A stretch of 64,000 bases of DNA from an uncultured bacterium (GCA_949292245.1 CASEYV010000003.1:1-64000), one strand, 5' to 3'; positions 36,349 through 44,213 are shown, counted from the stretch's first letter. The notes: generated from the sequence alone by a model not told the origin. Program-made: numbers and translations.

Positions 36349-37289
36349 TGTTCACCCTCTAAATAATCATGTAAAACCTTAGCAAATACTTTTAATATAT
36401 TATTTACTTCTTCAATGTAATTGTACTGGCCACCAACTTCAATAAGAATTGTATTGGGATCAAAATCCTGGTTGTATATACCATTGGCTCCAGCTCCATC
36501 TTTTTTTAATACTCCTCTGGTTAAACTTGAATCTATGGCTTTTAATTTGTCATTTAGAGCATTAGCTAAATCTAAGTTTGGTTGATAATTTTCATGTTTT
36601 AACCCTACTACAAACATTATCTTGGCGTATTTTACCCCATCTATTTCAGCAGTTGTTCTTTCATAACTTCCTGAATCTCTGTGTAAATCTATGAAAAATT
36701 TTAAACTAGGGTTTTCCTTTTTTGCTTCTTCAAGTAATATTCTACTTGCTTTATAACTACTATTATATTTCCAACCATTGGCATTTAAAACATCAACTAT
36801 GCTATTTTCTTCAACTATCGAAGGTATTCCTAAATCTTCTAAATACTCTTTTAAAATAAAACTACCAATATATACTGTATTATTTATATTAAATGCATTT
36901 GCTAAATTTGATACATAACCTTCAGTTTGATGAGAATTATATATGTATACTATTGGTTCATCATTCGTATTATCTTCTTCTTCTATCTCTGAATTTACTG
37001 GTGTACTTAAGTCAATGTCTTTTATTCCACTATTAAATTCTTTTATCCCAAATGAATATTTTAATAAAAATTCTGTACTAGATAACGTTGTTATGTCTGC
37101 TAGATTGTAATATCCAAAGGATGAGTTTACTAAATAATTTAAATATGTGTTATTATTCATTTCTACATCAATCTTATCAAATAAAAACTTAAACGTAATT
37201 AAAAATGAAATTATTAATATAATTATTACACTAAATAATTTTAATCCCCATATTTGTAATTTCTTTCGTCCTTTAAATTTTGCTTTCAT
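36345..37289 (-). CDS. spoIIP: Stage II sporulation protein P (SpoIIP amidase)
   Basis: 314 residues. A short basic N terminus and one membrane segment (about 10-32) are followed by the amidase/endopeptidase domain. Catalytic or metal-binding positions lie in YIYNSHQTEGY, FFIDLHRDSG, and the final VGGQYN (Glu before it). SpoIIP with SpoIID and SpoIIM drives engulfment during endospore formation. The ATG at 37289 has AGGGATG just upstream. Neither SpoIID nor SpoIIM nor gpr (normally next to spoIIP) is in this window. Confidence 0.9.
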   Translation of the reverse strand: MKAKFKGRKKLQIWGLKLFSVIIILIISFLITFKFLFDKIDVEMNNNTYLNYLVNSSFGYYNLADITTLSSTEFLLKYSFGIKEFNSGIKDIDLSTPVNSEIEEEDNTNDEPIVYIYNSHQTEGYVSNLANAFNINNTVYIGSFILKEYLEDLGIPSIVEENSIVDVLNANGWKYNSSYKASRILLEEAKKENPSLKFFIDLHRDSGSYERTTAEIDGVKYAKIMFVVGLKHENYQPNLDLANALNDKLKAIDSSLTRGVLKKDGAGANGIYNQDFDPNTILIEVGGQYNYIEEVNNILKVFAKVLHDYLEGEQ

Positions 37290-37391
37290 AATCATCCCTA
37301 ATATATCATACTATAAATGTTTTATTTATTATGTCGAAACTTGGGGAACATTTCACTTTTTTTAATTTTTTTATAATAACAATTAAAATAC

Positions 37392-37420
37392 TTGCTAAAT
37401 TGTGAAATATTTGTTAAAAT
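37392..37420 (+). promoter_or_regulatory. Promoter of rpsT
   Basis: TTGCTA (37392-37397), 17 bp, TAAAAT (37415-37420), about 30 bp before the ATG. Confidence 0.65.
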
Positions 37421-37449
37421 TAATGAGAAAACAAAGAAGGGAGCAGAAT

Positions 37450-37713
37450 ATGGCAAATATTAAAAGTTCTAAAAAAGCAATTAAAGTAATAGCTAAAAAA
37501 ACAGATAATAATCATGAACTTAAAATGCGTGTTCATAATCTTATAAAAAATTGTGAAAAAGCTATTGCTGCTGGTAATAAAGAAGAAGCTGACAAATTAC
37601 TTAAAGATATTCAAAAATATACAGATAAAGCTGTTAGCAAAGGATTAATTAAAAATAATACTGCTGATCGTGAAAAAGCTAGATTGACACAAAAAGTAAA
37701 AAATATGAAGTAA
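37450..37713 (+). CDS. rpsT: 30S ribosomal protein S20
   Basis: 87 residues. MANIKSSKKAIKV is the S20 N terminus, and the rest is helical and lysine-rich (KAIAAGNKEEADKLLKDIQK). The ATG at 37450 with GGGAGCAG upstream is the real start; the open frame extends further upstream but would add an atypical leader lying over the promoter. It is divergent from spoIIP, as in Bacillus where rpsT faces gpr-spoIIP. Confidence 0.97.
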   Translation: MANIKSSKKAIKVIAKKTDNNHELKMRVHNLIKNCEKAIAAGNKEEADKLLKDIQKYTDKAVSKGLIKNNTADREKARLTQKVKNMK

Positions 37714-37761
37714 CAATTGTTTACTTTATTTTTTTTTGTTATTATTATTATAGGTGATATC

Positions 37762-38727
37762 ATGAAAAATATATTTGTTATTATTTTTTGCGTAGTTTTA
37801 TTACTACTTACTTTTTTGTTTATTGAACCTATTACGGATGCTTTGGCTAGTTTTATAAGTGATGTTCCTAAAGTAGTTGCTAAAGATGGTAATGAATATT
37901 CTAAAGATATCGACTATTTGTTTGTTCAAAGAAGTGATGATTATGAGCCTTATAGTTATCAGGATTTGTTAAATATTTATTATTCTGTTATTAATAATGG
38001 TTGGGATGAATTTACTTTTTATTGTCCTAATGAATATATTAGATGTATCCCTGATATTTCTGCAATTAGTGATGATGAATTAATACTTACTCACTTAAAT
38101 AATTATGTTCATCCTTTTAATAGTTTTACTAATGTTAGAACTTTAATTAATGATAATGGAGAAATTACTTTAAATATAACTTATTTGTATGACGATGATA
38201 AAATTAATTTAATCGATGAAAAAGTTGATGAAATTATTGATGAAATTATTACTGATGATATGGATGATTATGAAAAATTACTTACTGTTCATGATTATAT
38301 TATAAATAATACTAAATATGATATTCAAAGAAATGATTCTAATGAAAGCCCTTATGAATCTAATACCGCGTATGGGCCATTATTTCAAGGCTATGCAACT
38401 TGTAATGGATATACCGATTTAATGGCAATTTTCTTAACTAAATTAGGATTTAATAATTATAAAATTGCTACTACTCCACAAGAAATAACTGAAAGTTCTG
38501 CTGGACATATTTGGAATGCTTTGTATTATGATGATAGTTGGGTTCATATGGATTTGACTTGGGATGATCCAACTCCTGATCCTAGTAATCCTGAATATGC
38601 CAATAAGGATTATTTGTGGCATAAATATTTTTTGGTTACTACTGAAGCTATGGAAGAAGTAGATAAAGGTGATGTGGTAGTTGAAGAACATAATTTTAAT
38701 CCTTTATATTATTTAGAATTTAATTAA
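37762..38727 (+). CDS. Exported transglutaminase-like cysteine protease fold protein
   Basis: 321 residues. The signal peptide or anchor occupies about 1-28. The transglutaminase core is visible: KLLTVHDYIINNTKYD, then YATCNGYTDLMAIFL (nucleophile Cys), AGHIWNAL (His) and HMDLTWDD (Asp), giving a complete Cys-His-Asp triad. Such domains act as proteases or crosslinkers at the cell wall; the substrate is unknown. AGGTGAT is six bases before the preferred ATG. It follows rpsT and ends at a bidirectional terminator. Confidence 0.85.
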   Translation: MKNIFVIIFCVVLLLLTFLFIEPITDALASFISDVPKVVAKDGNEYSKDIDYLFVQRSDDYEPYSYQDLLNIYYSVINNGWDEFTFYCPNEYIRCIPDISAISDDELILTHLNNYVHPFNSFTNVRTLINDNGEITLNITYLYDDDKINLIDEKVDEIIDEIITDDMDDYEKLLTVHDYIINNTKYDIQRNDSNESPYESNTAYGPLFQGYATCNGYTDLMAIFLTKLGFNNYKIATTPQEITESSAGHIWNALYYDDSWVHMDLTWDDPTPDPSNPEYANKDYLWHKYFLVTTEAMEEVDKGDVVVEEHNFNPLYYLEFN

Positions 38728-38760
38728 AAAAGAACTCACTAAATTACTAGTGAGTTTTTT
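38728..38760. terminator. Bidirectional terminator
   Basis: ACTCACTA (38734-38741) pairs with TAGTGAGT (38748-38755), with six T on the plus side and six A before the stem. It serves the convergent transglutaminase and glycosidase genes. Confidence 0.9.
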
Positions 38761-39979
38761 AATCTACTACTTTAAATATTGTTGGTATTCCTCTAGTTTT
38801 ATGTTGCAATGCTGAGTTTATCGGGTCATTTATAATTTTATTGTTTATTACTAAAGCACTAGATGTTCCACCATCTAAATTAGCGGCATTAACGGCTCCA
38901 TATTGTTCCATAATTACTGCTAAATCTTTAATTGATGCTCCTTTTGTTCTAAATTCATTGGAATCAACTACTAACATTAAAACTATACCATCTTTTCTTT
39001 GACCTATTGCTGTTCTGGCTCCATAGCCCCAGCCACCATTTCCTTTAATGTCTGCCATTTGACCATTAACTATTAAAAATGGTCCCATTGTTACTGCATC
39101 TCTTAGTCCATATTTTACTGCATCTTCTGCTGTAGCATCGCGAAGTAAGACTAAACGATTTTCTAAATCAAAACCAATTATTCCACCATTCATGGAATTG
39201 TATACCTCATCAGTTATTATCTTTCCATCAGCTATTGTTACTCCAATTGGATTAGCACCGTTACTATTATAATTTGGATCGTAAAAACCTCCGCCATTAA
39301 TGGCTAAAACTGCTCCTTGTTCACGAGCCATATCATATATGTATTGACCACTTCTACCAATGTTTTTACTTACACCAACACTTATTTTACTTGCATCATA
39401 TATCACTGCAAGATAAGCATCGCAACCATTTACTTCAAATTCAATAATTTTATAAATTGCATCTTCTGCCCTTTGTAAAACTGCTTTTTCATATTCGTTT
39501 GCATATTCTACTTCTTCATCAAAAGTGATTAATCCAGGATCAGTATCACTATCACTTCTACCTACTGAATTACTTGCTAATACTTTGTTAATTTCATCTG
39601 TATTATAAAACCATTTGCAATAATGTTGATGATTCATTGTAGCCATGGCTGTTGTTATTAACCATGTTTTAAAATTATCAAATGGACCATATAATATAAA
39701 TAAAAATGATGAACAACCAACCATGTATATACTTACTAATACCGTAAATAAAATGACTTTTCCTTTTTTAAATCCTCGACGATATTTATATCTTATTAAT
39801 ATAAATATACTATATATTATAAGTATTATACTAAGTATTAATATTGTTAATGCTAATCTTCTATTTATGTCACTTATTAAAGTATTAGAATTGCATCCTA
39901 TTATAAAAAAGACTAAACTTGTAAATATTAAAAATAAACTTAATAATATTAAAATAGTCCCCTTTTTTTTCATATTCAT
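38759..39979 (-). CDS. Phosphodiester glycosidase (NAGPA-domain) membrane protein
   Basis: 406 residues. Three hydrophobic segments occupy about residues 5-105. The outer NAGPA-like domain follows: MAREQGAVLAINGGGFYD, GVTIADGKI, RTAIGQRKDGIVLMLVVDSN and NLDGGTSSALV, all typical of the family. Members remove or trim GlcNAc-phosphate units or take part in exopolysaccharide metabolism; the substrate here is unknown. The ATG at 39979 has GGTGA six bases upstream and is preferred over an upstream GTG pair. Confidence 0.88.
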   Translation of the reverse strand: MNMKKKGTILILLSLFLIFTSLVFFIIGCNSNTLISDINRRLALTILILSIILIIYSIFILIRYKYRRGFKKGKVILFTVLVSIYMVGCSSFLFILYGPFDNFKTWLITTAMATMNHQHYCKWFYNTDEINKVLASNSVGRSDSDTDPGLITFDEEVEYANEYEKAVLQRAEDAIYKIIEFEVNGCDAYLAVIYDASKISVGVSKNIGRSGQYIYDMAREQGAVLAINGGGFYDPNYNSNGANPIGVTIADGKIITDEVYNSMNGGIIGFDLENRLVLLRDATAEDAVKYGLRDAVTMGPFLIVNGQMADIKGNGGWGYGARTAIGQRKDGIVLMLVVDSNEFRTKGASIKDLAVIMEQYGAVNAANLDGGTSSALVINNKIINDPINSALQHKTRGIPTIFKVVD

Positions 39980-40014
39980 AAATTTCACCACTTTTATATT
40001 TATACCATAAATTT

Positions 40015-40860
40015 TTATTTATTACAACTATCTATATATTCTTTTACTAAAAAAATTGTTTCAGCAAAATTTTCATAATTTACATTAAACCATTTTATAT
40101 CCATTTTATTATTAAACCAAGTATATTGTCTTTTCGCATAATGAATTAATTCTTTTGCTTCTTCTAAACTTATTTCTTGCTTTAAATATTTTATTACTTC
40201 TTTATATCCTATTGCTCTACTTAAAATTTTAGAATCTTTATTATCTTTGTATATTTTTTTTACTTCATCTATTAGTCCATCATCAAACATTTTATCTACT
40301 CTTTTATTTATTACTTCATATAACTTTTCTCTATTTGTAGTAAGACCTATAAATATAACATTCTTATATAATAATATAGGTTTTACTAAATCTATGTTTT
40401 TCTTGTTTAAAAAACGAATTATTCTAACACGATTATTTTTATCTATCTTGCTATTTTTATCTTTTTTTAATACTAATTCATATAATTCTTCATTGCTATA
40501 TTCATCATATGTTAAATTATTTTCATCTTCATAAAAACGATAATCCATTAATGCTGCACTAATATATAAACCCGTTCCTCCACAAAAAATTATGTTTTTA
40601 TCTAAATTACTATCTAATATCTTTCTTGCATCTTTTTGATAATCACATACACTATATTCTTCATTTATATCTTTTATATCTAATAAATAATGCTTTATTC
40701 CCTCTTTTTCATCTTCTGTAATTTTAGCACTACCTATATCAAGTCCTTTATATATTTGAACGGCATCAGAATTAATTATCGATGCATTGTAATATTTGGC
40801 AAGTTCTATACTTAATTTTGTTTTACCAACTCCAGTTGGTCCTACAATTACTATAATCAT
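40015..40860 (-). CDS. miaA: tRNA dimethylallyltransferase
   Basis: 281 residues. It adds the dimethylallyl group to A37 of tRNAs that read U-starting codons. The P-loop GPTGVGKTKLS is at the N terminus, then NSDAVQIYKGLDIGSAK (catalytic Asp), FCGGTGLYI, and AIGYKEV with YAKRQYTWF in the swinging domain. The ATG at 40860 with AAAGGTGG upstream is preferred. The sequence directly upstream contains the RNA/peptide module at 40882-41178, whose minus-strand transcript could read into miaA. Confidence 0.97.
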   Translation of the reverse strand: MIIVIVGPTGVGKTKLSIELAKYYNASIINSDAVQIYKGLDIGSAKITEDEKEGIKHYLLDIKDINEEYSVCDYQKDARKILDSNLDKNIIFCGGTGLYISAALMDYRFYEDENNLTYDEYSNEELYELVLKKDKNSKIDKNNRVRIIRFLNKKNIDLVKPILLYKNVIFIGLTTNREKLYEVINKRVDKMFDDGLIDEVKKIYKDNKDSKILSRAIGYKEVIKYLKQEISLEEAKELIHYAKRQYTWFNNKMDIKWFNVNYENFAETIFLVKEYIDSCNK

Positions 40861-40881
40861 TAAACCACCTTTAAAAAACAA

Positions 40882-40910
40882 TTGTAATATTCAAAAATTT
40901 TTGGTATATT
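40882..40910 (+). promoter_or_regulatory. Plus-strand promoter of the small RNA
   Basis: TTGTAA (40882-40887), 17 bp, TATATT (40905-40910). The expected start is at about 40917-40921, exactly at the left inverted repeat. Confidence 0.6.
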
Positions 40911-40918
40911 ATATATGT

Positions 40919-40986
40919 AAGTGTTACCCATATTGGGTAGCATCGATTTGGTTTCGACGCTACATTATTTGTTGGCGTCTTTTTTT
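40919..40986 (+). ncRNA. Candidate antisense RNA (about 67 nt) with its own terminator
   Basis: It starts just after the promoter and contains a small hairpin (TTACCC-atatt-GGGTA). It ends at a clear terminator, 40956-40962 pairing with 40973-40979 (GACGCTA with TGGCGTC), then seven T (40980-40986). It overlaps the last codons and 3' region of the minus-strand peptide gene, so it would be an antisense regulator of that mRNA. No expression evidence is available here. Confidence 0.5.
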
Positions 40987-41145
40987 GGGCTACCACCATA
41001 AATGATGATAACTAAAATTATAATTACTTGAAGGAAAACATCTTCGTTCATTGCATTACCACACTCCTTAAAAGGATTACTTTTTTTAACCCCCGAAGAA
41101 GGAGAAAGTTGGATAACACGATGCCTTACCAATATAGGTAACAGT
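40921..41145. repeat. Imperfect inverted repeats bounding the RNA/peptide module
   Basis: Left arm 40921-40945 and the complement of right arm 41120-41145 share TGTTACC, ATATTGG and GCATCG blocks in the same order. In a full minus-strand transcript the two ends could pair over about 24 positions, folding the 5' end onto the 3' end. Confidence 0.65.
40965..41051 (-). CDS. 28-residue hydrophobic peptide, candidate type I toxin
   Basis: The peptide reads MNEDVFLQVIIILVIIIYG followed by GSPKKDANK: a single membrane-spanning stretch with a charged C-terminal tail, the build of Fst, Ldr/Ibs and BsrG-type toxins. AAGGAG (41064-41069) lies 12 bp before this ATG but only 7 bp before an overlapping ATG-CAA-TGA mini-ORF (41048-41056). 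The TGA of the mini-ORF overlaps the peptide start (ATGA), suggesting coupled translation. A CUCCUU element at 41099-41104 is perfectly complementary to the Shine-Dalgarno. No homolog could be checked. A leader peptide for miaA is the main alternative. Confidence 0.55.
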   Translation of the reverse strand: MNEDVFLQVIIILVIIIYGGSPKKDANK

Positions 41146-41150
41146 TATTT

Positions 41151-41178
41151 ATTATAATTGTTATTTTTTTATTTGCAA
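41151..41178 (-). promoter_or_regulatory. Minus-strand promoter of the peptide mRNA
   Basis: TTGCAA (41173-41178), 16 bp, TATAAT (41151-41156). The expected start at about 41143 coincides with the right inverted repeat. Confidence 0.6.
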
Positions 41179-41193
41179 TAACTTTGACATTAT

Positions 41194-41222
41194 TCGACAA
41201 TTAATTTAAATAATGCTATAAT
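41194..41222 (+). promoter_or_regulatory. Promoter of the thioesterase-tmcAL operon
   Basis: TCGACA (41194-41199), 17 bp, TATAAT (41217-41222). The predicted start at about 41229 rules out the TTG at 41227 as a start codon. Confidence 0.65.
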
Positions 41223-41241
41223 AACTTTGGATGTGATAAAA

Positions 41242-41613
41242 TTGAAAATTGGTGATGGATTTTTAAAATATAATAATATAGAACTATTAGATGATGATAA
41301 TTGCAAAGTAAAATTAAATATTACTAAAGATTCATTAAATCCTTATGGAATTGTGCATGGTGGTCTTACATTTTCTTTAGGTGATACTGCTATGGGAGTA
41401 ATGTGCCATAAACTTAATAAAAATGTTGTTACCTTGAATGCAAATATTAATTATTTAAAACCTGGTGTTGGTAAATATTTAATTGCTATTCCAAATGTAG
41501 TTAAAATGGGAAAGACTACTTGTGTTTTAAATTGTAATATATATGATGATAATGATAATTTAATTGCTATAATGACTGGCACTTATTATATTGTTGGGGA
41601 TTTATGGAAATAA
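41242..41613 (+). CDS. PaaI-type hotdog thioesterase
   Basis: 123 residues from the chosen TTG. The hotdog core has NPYGIVHGGLTFSLGDTAMG (HGG with the catalytic Asp region), then VVTLNANINYLKPG and TGTYYIVG at the end. Members hydrolyse acyl- or aryl-CoA thioesters in the cytoplasm; the substrate is unknown. No ATG start exists. TTG at 41242 with GGATGTGAT upstream is preferred, and GTG at 41233 is possible. It overlaps tmcAL by 10 bp. Confidence 0.85.
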   Translation: MKIGDGFLKYNNIELLDDDNCKVKLNITKDSLNPYGIVHGGLTFSLGDTAMGVMCHKLNKNVVTLNANINYLKPGVGKYLIAIPNVVKMGKTTCVLNCNIYDDNDNLIAIMTGTYYIVGDLWK

Positions 41614-42710
41614 TAGGTATTGTTTGTGAATATAATCCTTTTCATAATGGACATTTATATCATATAAAAAAAATTAAAGAACTTTATCCGGATTCCTTAA
41701 TTATTTTGGTTTTAAATGGTTATTTTTTAGAACGTGGGGAAATTTCTATATTGTCTAAAGAAGCTAAAACAAAAATTGCTCTTGCAAATAATATTGATAT
41801 AATTTTAGAATTACCAGTTATTTATGGAACTCAATCTGCAGATACTTTTGCAAGCATTGCTATTAAAATATTAAATAACTTTTATGTTACTAAAATCGTT
41901 TTTGGTAGTGAATCAAATGATATAAATTTAATTAAAAATGTTGCTAATGCACAATTTAATGATGATTTTGATGTAAAAATAAAAGAATATTTAGATAAAG
42001 GCATAAATTATCCTACTGCCCTTGCTAAAGCTACTAATATTAAATTTGATTTTACTCCGAATGATTTACTTGGTATTTCATATGTTAAAGCAATTATTAA
42101 AAATAATTATAATATTGAACCGATATGCATTAAAAGAACTAGTGATTATCATGATAAAATTAGTAATGATAATATTGTTAGTGCTACAAATATTAGAGAA
42201 AAAATTAAAAATAATGAAGATATTTCCAAATACATTCCTATTAATATAAAAGATTTTATTAATAATGTTAATTATAATAATTATTTTAATTTATTAAAAT
42301 ATAAGATAAATACTGATTTAAATTTAAATAATTATGTAGATGTTGATGAAGGTATTGAATATCGTTTAAAAGGGTTTGTTAATAAATCAAATAATATTGA
42401 TGAATTTATAACTAATATAAAAACTAAAAGATATACTTATAATAAAATTAATAGAATGTTTATTCATATATTACTTAATTTTTTAAAACAGGATAATACT
42501 CAATTAGAATATATTAAAATATTGGGTTTTAACAGTAAAGGAAAAGAATATTTAAGTAATATTAAAAATAAATTAATTATTTCAACTATAGTTAATAAAG
42601 ATTCTATTCAATATAAATATGAATTAAATGCTAGTATTATATATGATATAATTAATAATACTAATACTTATCAATATGAATTAAAAAATAAGCCAATCAT
42701 TATTGATTAG
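41604..42710 (+). CDS. tmcAL: tRNA(Met) cytidine acetate ligase TmcAL (YlbM)
   Basis: 368 residues. It makes N4-acetylcytidine at the wobble position of elongator tRNA-Met using acetate and ATP. The nucleotidyltransferase-like N terminus is GIVCEYNPFHNGHLYHI (HxGH). FLERGEIS, LPVIYGTQSADTFA, VFGSES and SATNIREKI follow. The C-terminal half is more divergent and Asn/Ile-rich. The gene is coupled to the thioesterase gene, and its end lies 3 bp from the convergent carD-like frame. Confidence 0.93.
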   Translation: MEIIGIVCEYNPFHNGHLYHIKKIKELYPDSLIILVLNGYFLERGEISILSKEAKTKIALANNIDIILELPVIYGTQSADTFASIAIKILNNFYVTKIVFGSESNDINLIKNVANAQFNDDFDVKIKEYLDKGINYPTALAKATNIKFDFTPNDLLGISYVKAIIKNNYNIEPICIKRTSDYHDKISNDNIVSATNIREKIKNNEDISKYIPINIKDFINNVNYNNYFNLLKYKINTDLNLNNYVDVDEGIEYRLKGFVNKSNNIDEFITNIKTKRYTYNKINRMFIHILLNFLKQDNTQLEYIKILGFNSKGKEYLSNIKNKLIISTIVNKDSIQYKYELNASIIYDIINNTNTYQYELKNKPIIID

Positions 42711-42713
42711 CTT

Positions 42714-43183
42714 TTAATTTTCTATTAATTCACTAGCCTTTTTAATTACATATTCTTTGGTTTCTTCAAAACTTAAATTTAATACTATACTTAATTCATT
42801 ATATAAATAACTCTCTGCTTTAGTAAAATATTCTTCATCAATTTCACTTATTTTTTTTGATTCTTTCTACGATTTTCATTTCTAATATATGTAGTTTTTA
42901 TTATTTTAATTAATGATTCAAAGTTATCGCTATGCATTAAATTTTTATATGTTTGTTCTATTAAACGATCATTATTTGTTATTATCTCAATACTAGGTAT
43001 TTCTTTTAATAATTTTTCTACCTCTTGTTTGCTAATTAAATCTCTTAATACTTTAGAATTTACTGGTACTTGTAATGTTAAACTATTATCATCAATTGGT
43101 TTTAAAATATAAGTATCATTTTTTATGTCCATAATTTGGCAAACTTGTTTGTGACATACTATGTAATCTTTAATATTTTTCAT
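42714..43183 (-). pseudogene. CarD/CdnL family RNA polymerase-binding protein, interrupted by a frameshift
   Basis: The first frame (111 codons to a TAA at 42848) has CarD features: VCQIMDIKNDTYILKPIDD, then LTLQVPVNS and DLISKQEVEKLL. In the next frame the coding sequence continues directly: ISEIDEEYFTKAESYLYNEL then SIVLNLSFEETKEYV, ending at 42714. That is the normal C-terminal helical domain. The break is at a run of eight A in the message (8 T at 42851-42858). One extra A restores about 156 residues, the usual family length. This could be a real lesion, an assembly error or slippage. A strong GGAGGG ribosome site is present. Confidence 0.85.
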
Positions 43184-43189
43184 AATACC

Positions 43190-43245
43190 CTCCTTAAATA
43201 AAAAGTAGCTATAAAACTGGACTTACGCCATATTTTATAGCTACT
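43190..43245 (-). terminator. Long hairpin with U-run just before the carD ribosome site
   Basis: A perfect 13-bp stem (43204-43216 with 43233-43245), a 16-nt loop, then TTTTTATTT on the minus strand and AAGGAGGG directly after. It should terminate the 282-residue gene, or act as an attenuator for carD, for which no separate promoter is evident. Confidence 0.65.
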
Positions 43246-43287
43246 CGTTTCAATATTATTACATCAAATTATTAAATTTTTTTCTAA

Positions 43288-44136
43288 TTATTTTATTCTT
43301 TTTAAATGATACTCTCCATCATTTATTTCTTGATATTCTCTAGTTAATATGTCTCCTTCATGTGCTACTCCTACTTTAAGTACTATATTTTGTTTATCTT
43401 CACAACATACTTCTGTATACTTTTTTTCGGATTTATCAAATAGTTTACCAATAAGATATAAATATAATCGACATCTTTCTAATATCCCATTTACATTACC
43501 TAAATTTATTAGTTTATCATCAAAAAATTCTACTTTTCTTTCTAATAAACCCATTTTGTCTTTTTTATCTAAACCAAAAAATTGAAAAGCATTGTTTCTA
43601 ACACTAAAAATCCCATGTAATTGAGTAAAATATGTATTTAAATATTCAAAACCAAAATTGTGGTCTAATTCTTCTAAATACTTTTTGTCTAATTGTTTTA
43701 ATGAATATTGATTTGCTATTTTTAAAAAGTTTTCACTATATGAAGATACTAATACTCCAAAATATGCAGGTCTTAATCCATATTGATTATAAAATAAATC
43801 ACTTAGTGGATCTAGATAATACCAACCACTATTGCCATTAACTAATAAAGCATGTAATGGAGGATTAGCTTTAGTTACTGGTACTATTACTGAATCTATA
43901 TTAAATTCTTTAAATAAATCAGCATAAAATTGACAAAGTGTTACACATACTATATCTTTATAATTAAATGAAAAACCATTTTTAAAAATTTCTATTTGTT
44001 CTTTTGGACTTTTTAAGAAATATTCTATATCTCTTCTAAAAAAAGGTGCTAGTTTAATATATAAATATCTAATTATTTGATCTTTAGTCCAACTAGAATC
44101 CACATTACATATTATTTCCATCATTTCTTTAGGCAT
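43288..44136 (-). CDS. Transglutaminase-like papain-fold protein (cytoplasmic)
   Basis: 282 residues without signal peptide or membrane segment. A plausible Cys-His-Asp triad is seen: FNYKDIVCVTLCQFYADLF (Cys), PPLHALLVNG (His) and WYYLDPLSD (Asp), the order of transglutaminase-like proteins. The C-terminal half is helical and unassigned. A very strong AAGGGGG ribosome site sits within a small hairpin just before the ATG. Substrate and role are unknown. Confidence 0.65.
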   Translation of the reverse strand: MPKEMMEIICNVDSSWTKDQIIRYLYIKLAPFFRRDIEYFLKSPKEQIEIFKNGFSFNYKDIVCVTLCQFYADLFKEFNIDSVIVPVTKANPPLHALLVNGNSGWYYLDPLSDLFYNQYGLRPAYFGVLVSSYSENFLKIANQYSLKQLDKKYLEELDHNFGFEYLNTYFTQLHGIFSVRNNAFQFFGLDKKDKMGLLERKVEFFDDKLINLGNVNGILERCRLYLYLIGKLFDKSEKKYTEVCCEDKQNIVLKVGVAHEGDILTREYQEINDGEYHLKRIK

Positions 44137-44186
44137 AAAAAAACCCCCTTGGGTTAATATGTTAACACATTTTTTCCAAAAAATAA

Positions 44187-44213
44187 AGAGTTAATTATAC
44201 TTGCATTAACTCT
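44187..44213 (-). terminator. Terminator of frr
   Basis: Minus-strand AGAGTTAA/TTAACTCT (44187-44194 with 44206-44213) followed by TTTATTTTTT. Confidence 0.75.

Noticed and set aside
40921-41145. tmRNA (ssrA), because of GGTTTCGAC near a possible acceptor stem and CGATGCCTTACCA on the other side
   Set aside because: No T-loop (TTCGANTC type) precedes the 3' end, no ALAA-type tag frame is present, and a strong internal terminator stops the + strand after about 67 nt.
40921-41145. 6S RNA, because the two ends can form a long closing stem
   Set aside because: Internal terminator on +, inward promoters on both strands and a well-formed peptide frame fit a two-RNA module better. Not fully excluded without an RNA family search.
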